DNA from: Nocardia xishanensis NBRC 101358
Lineage (GTDB): Bacteria > Actinomycetota > Actinomycetes > Mycobacteriales > Mycobacteriaceae
Direction of reading: 5' to 3'
Assembly (NCBI RefSeq): GCF_001613365.1
Contig: NZ_BDCF01000018.1
Location: forward strand, 87,493 to 151,492
DNA: 64,000 nt
The notes beneath the pieces are model-generated. The model worked only from the letters and a program-made list of their open reading frames with translations. It made no database searches and was not told the origin of the DNA. Below, one piece after another: positions 59,172-64,000 of this stretch. Both the position numbers and the translations under genes were made by a program. How positions within the stretch are numbered: the stretch's first letter is position 1; every line of letters begins with the position of its first letter.

Positions 59172-59969
59172 TCAGTCGAACGGCTTGTGCGTGCGCCCCA
59201 CCAGATCCGCGACCGAGTCGATGACCCGCGTCGGCCGGTACGGGTAGTGCTCGACGGACGCGTGGGTCGAAATGCCGGTGGTCACCAGGATGGTGCGCAT
59301 GCCTGCCTCCAGCCCGGAGATAACGTCGGTGTCCATCCGGTCACCGATCATCACGGTGGACTGCGAGTGCGCGCCGATGCGCCGCAGCGCCGAACGCATC
59401 ATGAGCGGGTTGGGTTTGCCGACGTAATACGGTTCGCGCCCGGTTGCGCGGGTGATCAACGCGGCGACCGAACCGGTGGCGGGCAGGACGCCCTCGCGCG
59501 ACGGTCCGGTGGCGTCCGGGTTGGTGGCGATGAAACGGGCGCCGCGTTCGACCAACCGGATAGCGGTGGTGATGGCCTCGAAGGAATACGTGCGGGTCTC
59601 GCCGAGCACGACGTAGTCGGGGTCGCTGTCGGTGAGCACGTACCCGATCTCGTGCAGCGCGGTGGTGAGTCCGGATTCGCCCACCACATAAGCGGTTCCG
59701 TTCGGGCGCTGTTCGTTCAGGAAGGTCGCGGTGGCCAGCGCGGAGGTCCAGATGGCCTCCTCCGGGATGTCGAGCCCGGTCTGACGCAGCCGCGCTTGCA
59801 GATCGCGGGGTGTGCGGATCGAGTTGTTGGTGAGCACGAGGAACGGCGTCTCGTTGGCGCGCAGTTCGGCGAGGAACTCGTCGGCGCCGGGCACCAGGTG
59901 CTCCTCGCTCACCAGCACCCCGTCCATATCGGTCAGGTACGACAGGATCGGCTCATTGTCTGCGGTCAC
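59172..59969 (-). CDS. HAD-IIA family hydrolase (NagD-like phosphatase)
   Basis: A 265-residue HAD phosphatase starting with GTG. Motif I is LTDMDGVL near residue 13. The motif II Thr is in LTNNSIRTP near 48, followed by the C2-type cap. Motif III/IV is VGKPNPLMM...MIGDRMDTDVISGLEAGMRTILVTTG (about 180-230). Family members dephosphorylate nucleotides or sugar phosphates; the specific substrate is unknown. The frame extends far upstream, but GTG 59969 gives the expected N-terminus. It is divergent from fgd across a 251-bp gap with ACAATTGT near 59972 as the only notable word. Confidence 0.92.
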   Translation of the reverse strand: MTADNEPILSYLTDMDGVLVSEEHLVPGADEFLAELRANETPFLVLTNNSIRTPRDLQARLRQTGLDIPEEAIWTSALATATFLNEQRPNGTAYVVGESGLTTALHEIGYVLTDSDPDYVVLGETRTYSFEAITTAIRLVERGARFIATNPDATGPSREGVLPATGSVAALITRATGREPYYVGKPNPLMMRSALRRIGAHSQSTVMIGDRMDTDVISGLEAGMRTILVTTGISTHASVEHYPYRPTRVIDSVADLVGRTHKPFD

Positions 59970-60220
59970 CAGACAATTGTCGGTTATCGCGTCGCGAGAC
60001 GCATGGGACCGGGTCCAGATGCGGCCGGTCACACACACCCACTCCGCCGTGACTATGGTCGAAGCTGGCCGTGCGAGAACCCGATCGCGCGTGCCCGTCC
60101 GTCCGATGCGGCGGAGCGATCTCGCTCGGCCCACGGGATGCGGCACCGATCGGCTCGTCCGAACGACCGACGGGATGCGGAAGGCCGCACCCGCACAGCG
60201 AAGCGACAGGAGTGGCGCAC

Positions 60221-61231
60221 ATGGGTGATCTGAAGCTCGGATACAAGGCGTCGGCGGAACAGTTCGGACCGCGTGAACTGGTGGAGATCGCGGTGCTCGC
60301 TGAGGAGCACGGGATGGACAGCGCCACGGTGAGCGACCACTTCCAGCCCTGGCGGCACAAGGGCGGGCACGCGCCGTTCTCGCTGGCCTGGATGGCCGCG
60401 GTCGGCGAGCGCACGAAGCGCATTCAGCTCGGCACCTCGGTTCTCACGCCGACCTTCCGGTACAACCCCGCGGTGATCGCGCAGGCCTTCGCCACGATGG
60501 GCTGTCTGTACCCGAACCGCGTCATGCTCGGCGTCGGCACCGGCGAGGCGCTCAACGAGATCGCCACCGGCTACACCGGCGAATGGCCGGAATTCAAGGA
60601 ACGTTTCGGCCGTTTGCGCGAGTCGGTCGACCTGATGCGCGCGTTGTGGACCGGCGATCGCGTCGACTTCGACGGCCAGTACTACCGGACGGTCGGCGCG
60701 TCCATCTACGACGTGCCCGAGGGCGGCATCCCGATCTACATCGCCGCGGGCGGACCGCTGGTCGCGCGCTACGCGGGCCGCGCGGGTGACGGCTTCATCT
60801 GCACCTCGGGCAAGGGCATGGACCTCTACACCGAGAAGCTGATGCCCGCGGTGGCCGAGGGCGCGGCCAAGGCGGACCGCACCGTCGACGACATCGACAG
60901 AATGATCGAGATCAAGATCTCTTACGACACCGATCCCGAACTGGCGCAGGAGAACACGCGATTCTGGGCGCCGCTGTCGCTGACCGCCGAGCAGAAGCAC
61001 AGCATCACCGACCCGATCGAAATGGAAGCCGCCGCCGACGCGCTGCCCATCGAGCAGATCGCCAAGCGCTGGATCGTCGCGAGCGACCCCGACGAGGCGG
61101 TCGCCCAGATCCAGCCCTACCTCGACGCTGGCCTCAACCACCTGGTCTTCCATGCCCCCGGCCACGACCAGCGCCGCTTCCTCGACCTCTTCCAGCGCGA
61201 CCTGGCCCCCCGCCTCCGCAAGCTCGGCTGA
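60221..61231 (+). CDS. fgd: F420-dependent glucose-6-phosphate dehydrogenase
   Basis: LLM-family TIM-barrel enzyme that oxidises glucose-6-phosphate and reduces F420. The length, 336 residues, is identical to that of M. tuberculosis Fgd1. The sequence matches it nearly throughout as I recall it: ELKLGYKASAEQF-type start, SATVSDHFQPWRHKGGHAPF, LTPTFRYNPAVIAQAFATMG, LGVGTGEALNEIATGY, YIAAGGPLVARYAGRAGDGFICTSGKG, LPIEQIAKRWIVASDPDEA. ACAGGAG precedes the ATG by eight bases. It supplies F420H2 for reductases such as the Ddn-like protein at 56782. It ends in the large hairpin at 61242. Confidence 0.97.
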   Translation: MGDLKLGYKASAEQFGPRELVEIAVLAEEHGMDSATVSDHFQPWRHKGGHAPFSLAWMAAVGERTKRIQLGTSVLTPTFRYNPAVIAQAFATMGCLYPNRVMLGVGTGEALNEIATGYTGEWPEFKERFGRLRESVDLMRALWTGDRVDFDGQYYRTVGASIYDVPEGGIPIYIAAGGPLVARYAGRAGDGFICTSGKGMDLYTEKLMPAVAEGAAKADRTVDDIDRMIEIKISYDTDPELAQENTRFWAPLSLTAEQKHSITDPIEMEAAADALPIEQIAKRWIVASDPDEAVAQIQPYLDAGLNHLVFHAPGHDQRRFLDLFQRDLAPRLRKLG

Positions 61232-61241
61232 GCCGCACAGA

Positions 61242-61290
61242 CCTTCCACACGCCTCGCAGGGGTCACAACCTCTGCGAGGCGTGTGAAGG
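61242..61290. terminator. Dyad element C, bidirectional terminator
   Basis: An 18-bp stem with one bulged base (CCTTCCACACGCCTCGCAG / CTGCGAGGCGTGTGAAGG) and a 12-base loop, between the convergent fgd and mannosyltransferase genes. Further copies of the related words flank it (CTTTGCGAGG at 61291). It is a member of the same family as elements A (17808) and B (30326). Confidence 0.85.
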
Positions 61291-61302
61291 CTTTGCGAGG
61301 AC

Positions 61303-62532
61303 CTACTCCGCGGCGGATCGGGCGAGACGGCGGACCATGAGCGCAGCCGAGCCGAGCACCGCCAGGTACGCGATGACGTACGCGTTCATCAGTAGCGGCG
61401 CGGCGGGCCACCACGGCGGCAGCAGAAAAACGCCTACGCTGACCCAGGTTTCGCTCCAGTGGTACGTCCAGCCGCCGATCGACAGGTACAGGGCGGCGGC
61501 GGCGATCCACCAGCGCGGGTTCAACTGCGCCCGGTGCACCAGGTAGACGAGCAGGGGCACGAACCACACCCAGTGGTGTCCCCACGAGAACGGCGAGACC
61601 GCGCAGGCGGTCAGACCGGCGAGGGTGACCGAGAGCAGCCGTTCCCCGTGCCGATGCAGGGCGGTGGCGACGAACAGGCCGGCGGCCAGCACGGGCAACG
61701 CGACGAGCAGCCACAACCACAGCGGCGCAGGCCCGTGCGTCAGGTGGGCGAGGACGCCGCGCAGGGATTGGTTGGCGGGGTGGGTGTCCGGGGCGATGCG
61801 CTCGGACTGGAAGAAGGTCGTCGTCCAGTACGTACTGGAATCGGCGGGCAGCACGAACCAGGTCAGCACGACGGAGGCGACGAAGGTCAGCGCCGCCGTG
61901 CCCGCCGAGCGCCATTGCCGCGACGCGAGCAACTGGACGACGAAATAGAGCGGTACGAGTTTGATGCCCGCCGCGATGCCGATTCCGATGCCGCGCAGCC
62001 TGCTGCGATCCCGGCGCGAGAAATCCCAGAGGACCAGCAGCATGAGGATGAGGTTGATCTGCCCGTAGAACAGCGTGGTGCGGACCGGTTCGATGAAGGT
62101 GCAGGTGAGCGCGAGCAGGGCGCTGCCCGCCGCGAGCCGCCCGGTGAACCGGTAGCCCAGCAGCCGCCAGCTCGTCATGATGCAGCCGAACAGCACGACG
62201 AGGTTGAGCGTGAGCCAGATCGGGCTGAGGTACTGCCAGGGTATGAGGTTGGTCGGCAAGAAGACGATCGCCGAGAACGGGGTGTAGGTGTAGAGCAGTC
62301 CGCGAAGGGTGGGCTCGGTGTAGAGCGGCTGGTCGTGCAGGATGCGCGAGGCGCCGTCCCGATAGACGTGCACGTCGAGCCCGCCCACCAGGATGCCCGC
62401 CTTGTCCAGCCATGGATCGACGGTGGTGAGGATCAGCGTCACGGCAGCGATCGCACAGGCGAGCAGGAAGAGCAGCGTCGCGTTGGTCGGCGATGCGACG
62501 GGCCGGGCCGACCAGGTCGACCGGGTGTTCAC
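61303..62532 (-). CDS. GT87-like alpha-mannosyltransferase (DUF2029)
   Basis: A 409-residue GT-C membrane protein with about 10-11 TM helices. The first (LLFLLACAIAAVTLILTT) is followed by the loop DVHVYRDGASRILHDQPLYTEPTLRGLLYTYTPFSAIVFLP, which carries the catalytic Asp of polyprenyl-phosphomannose-dependent enzymes. Later signature parts are FYGQINLILMLLVLWDF, GIAAGIKLVPLYFVVQLL and AVSPFSWGHHWVWFVPLLVYLVH. It probably adds mannose to lipomannan/lipoarabinomannan or a related glycolipid. The frame extends to 62706, but GTG 62532 removes a very Arg-rich start. The 283-bp gap upstream shows nothing definite. Confidence 0.88.
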   Translation of the reverse strand: MNTRSTWSARPVASPTNATLLFLLACAIAAVTLILTTVDPWLDKAGILVGGLDVHVYRDGASRILHDQPLYTEPTLRGLLYTYTPFSAIVFLPTNLIPWQYLSPIWLTLNLVVLFGCIMTSWRLLGYRFTGRLAAGSALLALTCTFIEPVRTTLFYGQINLILMLLVLWDFSRRDRSRLRGIGIGIAAGIKLVPLYFVVQLLASRQWRSAGTAALTFVASVVLTWFVLPADSSTYWTTTFFQSERIAPDTHPANQSLRGVLAHLTHGPAPLWLWLLVALPVLAAGLFVATALHRHGERLLSVTLAGLTACAVSPFSWGHHWVWFVPLLVYLVHRAQLNPRWWIAAAALYLSIGGWTYHWSETWVSVGVFLLPPWWPAAPLLMNAYVIAYLAVLGSAALMVRRLARSAAE

Positions 62533-62815
62533 GCAGGCCGACCCGCGCACGGCGCCCGGTCCTCGAGCTGCACGCGACGATGGAAAACGCCTGCGCACAG
62601 CCGCATTCGCGCCGTGTCGAGGCAACTGACCGATGCCTGCGTCGGGACGGTCCTCCGTATCGACGGAGCCTTCACAGCAGCGACGTTCGTTACCGAGCCT
62701 CATCAACTTCGACCATATCTGCCGCCGTCCGGACGGTGACGGCCGAGTCGAAGGACATCGCCTGCGCGGCAGCGGATTCGGACTCAGAACAGTGCCGATC
62801 AGCTGCGGCGCAAGC

Positions 62816-63685
62816 TCATTCGATCACAGGGAACGGAATCGTATCCGCCGGTTGGATTCTCGGCAGTTCATCTCGGCGCAGCGGCAGCGTCGGCTGCTCG
62901 GTGCGATGCAGCGGCAGCGTCGGAGCGGGGTCGTTCACCTGACGCTCCCTGACCGGCAGGCGGTAGAACGCGCGGGCGTTGTCCTCCAGGACCGCGTACA
63001 TGTCGACGCCGACCACGTCGCAGATCAGATCGACGTCCGCGTCACGGAACGGCCGCCCAGCCCTGGTGCCGGGCAGATCGGTGCCGAACATCAGCGCCTG
63101 CGGGTTCACGGCGTGGATGCGGCGCAGAGTGTCGGCGACGTTCATCGCGACCCGCCCGAAACCGGTCGCCTTCACGCGGGCGCCGCGGTCGACGAGATCG
63201 AGCAGGTACGGCAGACCCTCGTCGGACATCCCGAGATGGTCGACCGAGAGTGCGGGCAGCTTCGAGATCACCGGTTGCAGCGACGCCAGCATCTGGCCGT
63301 CCATGTACAGCTCGACATGCCAGCCGGCGAGCTCGTGGGCGCGCAGCGCCTGCAATGTCATCTGGGTGATGTCGGCGGCGGCGCGCTTGAGGTTGAAGCG
63401 CAGCGCGCGCACGCCGACACGGTCGAGTTCGAGGATCTCCTCGTCCGAAGCGTCCAGGTCGAGCCTCGTCACGCCGACCCATCCTTCGCCGAGCTCGGCC
63501 AGCGCCGCCTTCAGATAGGTTTGATCGGTCCCCTGGAACGACGCGCTGACCACGGCCCCGCCGCCGATGTCGAAGCGAGACATGCGCTTTCGATAGTCGG
63601 CGATGGTGTACGGGTCGGGCAGGTAGCCCTCGTTCTCGATCAGCGGAAACCGCGGATCGATGATGTGGACATGGGCATCGAACAC
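62816..63685 (-). CDS. Amidohydrolase-family metal-dependent hydrolase
   Basis: A 289-residue TIM-barrel hydrolase of the amidohydrolase_2/PDC-lactonase group. The metal-binding HxH is at residues 5-7 (DAHVHIIDPRFPL). SVDHLGMSD near 145 and MFGTDLPGTR near 197 give the later His and Asp. The substrate is unknown; relatives act on lactones or decarboxylate aromatics. The barrel ends near residue 245 (NARAFYRL). The last 35 or so residues are an unusual tail with two PTLPL(H/R)R units. It ends convergently to nothing and faces the mannosyltransferase on the same strand. Confidence 0.85.
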   Translation of the reverse strand: MFDAHVHIIDPRFPLIENEGYLPDPYTIADYRKRMSRFDIGGGAVVSASFQGTDQTYLKAALAELGEGWVGVTRLDLDASDEEILELDRVGVRALRFNLKRAAADITQMTLQALRAHELAGWHVELYMDGQMLASLQPVISKLPALSVDHLGMSDEGLPYLLDLVDRGARVKATGFGRVAMNVADTLRRIHAVNPQALMFGTDLPGTRAGRPFRDADVDLICDVVGVDMYAVLEDNARAFYRLPVRERQVNDPAPTLPLHRTEQPTLPLRRDELPRIQPADTIPFPVIE

Positions 63686-63756
63686 TTGTACAGAATGCCT
63701 CGAGATCTCTTCGCTGTCTCATCCGCTCGTGGCTACCGGGCGGTCGGGAAAGCGAA

Positions 63757-63782
63757 AGAGGGGCGCTCGCGGGCGCCCCTCT
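63757..63782. terminator. Terminator between amidohydrolase start and ferredoxin reductase end
   Basis: A perfect 10-bp stem AGAGGGGCGC/GCGCCCCTCT with a 6-base loop, 13 bases after the stop codon of the partial ferredoxin-NADP reductase gene on the minus strand. It should end transcription of that gene before the amidohydrolase gene. Confidence 0.8.
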
Positions 63783-63794
63783 CGGGTGGAACGG

Positions 63795-64000
63795 TTACAC
63801 CTTGTGCGGCTCGCTGGCGCGGAGCATGTCCTCGCGCTCGACGACCTTGACCCGCTCGCGGCCCTCGGGCTCACCGAGCGCGCGCTCGTGGGCATCGAGC
63901 CGGTACCAGCCCGCCCAAGTCGTGAACGGGATGCCCTTGCCCTCGAGGAACTCGATGACCGCCTGCGGGTCCGGGTTCTCCGCTGGGGCGAAGCCGGGCG
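63795..64000 (-). CDS. Ferredoxin-NADP+ reductase, 3' end only
   Basis: The last 67 codons of a gene that enters from beyond the right edge. The translated tail includes PDPQAVIEFLEGKGIPFTTW, WYRLDAHERALGEPEGRERV and KVVEREDMLRASEPHKV, ending in TAA. This is the C-terminus of the FprA-type (adrenodoxin-reductase-like) flavoprotein, in which TTWAGWYRLD approaches the FAD. Only this fragment is visible, so the assignment rests on the tail. Confidence 0.85.
   Translation of the reverse strand, partial: PGFAPAENPDPQAVIEFLEGKGIPFTTWAGWYRLDAHERALGEPEGRERVKVVEREDMLRASEPHKV

Noticed and set aside
60053..62413. A 786-codon minus-strand frame across fgd and the mannosyltransferase
   Set aside because: It spans two genes in opposite orientation and the dyad element between them, which no single gene would do.

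Overview
The window is very GC-rich, densely packed actinobacterial chromosome, most likely Nocardia or a close mycolic-acid-containing relative. The evidence is the many GTG starts and ATGA/GTGA overlaps, coenzyme F420 enzymes (fgd and a Ddn-like protein), PknG with GlnH, an MMPL transporter, many TetR regulators, and a gene order that follows Mycobacterium tuberculosis Rv0407-Rv0430. From memory that order is fgd, pta, ackA, pknG, glnH, Rv0412, mutT3, thiE, thiO, thiS, thiG, thiD, thiC, xthA, Rv0428 acetyltransferase, def and Rv0430. It is recognisable here in reverse order with large blocks inserted. I see no tRNA, rRNA, insertion sequence, prophage or CRISPR array, and no gene-free stretch longer than about 300 bases.

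Layout. 0-3.1 kb: DUF3263 protein, def, GNAT, xthA. 3.2-10.2 kb: TetR, hmgA-fahA (tyrosine/homogentisate breakdown), MMPL exporter, TetR, VOC protein. 10.3-12.2 kb: TPP riboswitch and thiC. 12.2-20 kb: TetR divergent from a KasA/FabF-like ketosynthase with paired operators, thioesterase, TetR divergent from an epoxide hydrolase with paired operators, NmrA-like protein, a probably Zur-controlled CobW GTPase, thiD. 20.2-25.9 kb: an oxidative cluster of TetR and DUF4873 divergent from two tandem AurF-like diiron proteins, a Baeyer-Villiger-type monooxygenase and an SDR. 26-30.3 kb: methyltransferase, GT2-GtrA fusion and a GT39-like membrane glycosyltransferase. 30.4-40.2 kb: truncated SDR, then a seven-gene operon on the minus strand (AtuA-like protein, acyl-CoA dehydrogenase, biotin-dependent carboxylase beta and alpha subunits, second acyl-CoA dehydrogenase, enoyl-CoA hydratase, TetR). 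40.3-43.6 kb: small membrane protein, nucleotide cyclase, ABC exporter. 43.7-47.3 kb: thiG, thiS, thiO, thiE and a NUDIX hydrolase. 47.4-56.7 kb: Rv0412-like protein, glnH, pknG, small membrane protein, ackA, pta. 56.8-64 kb: Ddn-like protein, RpiB-like isomerase, DJ-1/MarR operon with two operators, HAD phosphatase, fgd, GT87-like mannosyltransferase, amidohydrolase and the 3' end of a ferredoxin-NADP reductase.

How the genes fit together. Thiamine synthesis is spread over three sites, and only thiC has a visible TPP riboswitch. The 31-40 kb operon has the gene set of branched acyl-CoA carboxylation as in leucine or acyclic terpene catabolism, with a well-placed operator and promoter in front. 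The most unusual content is the 20-26 kb cluster: its first diiron-type protein has lost three of seven expected iron ligands while its downstream paralogue keeps all seven. Two further DNA-level signals stand out. One is a roughly 50-bp repeat found inside two unrelated genes, in one case as an in-frame insertion in a biotin carboxylase. The other is a family of nested-dyad intergenic elements at gene 3' ends whose stems differ between copies but keep pairing.
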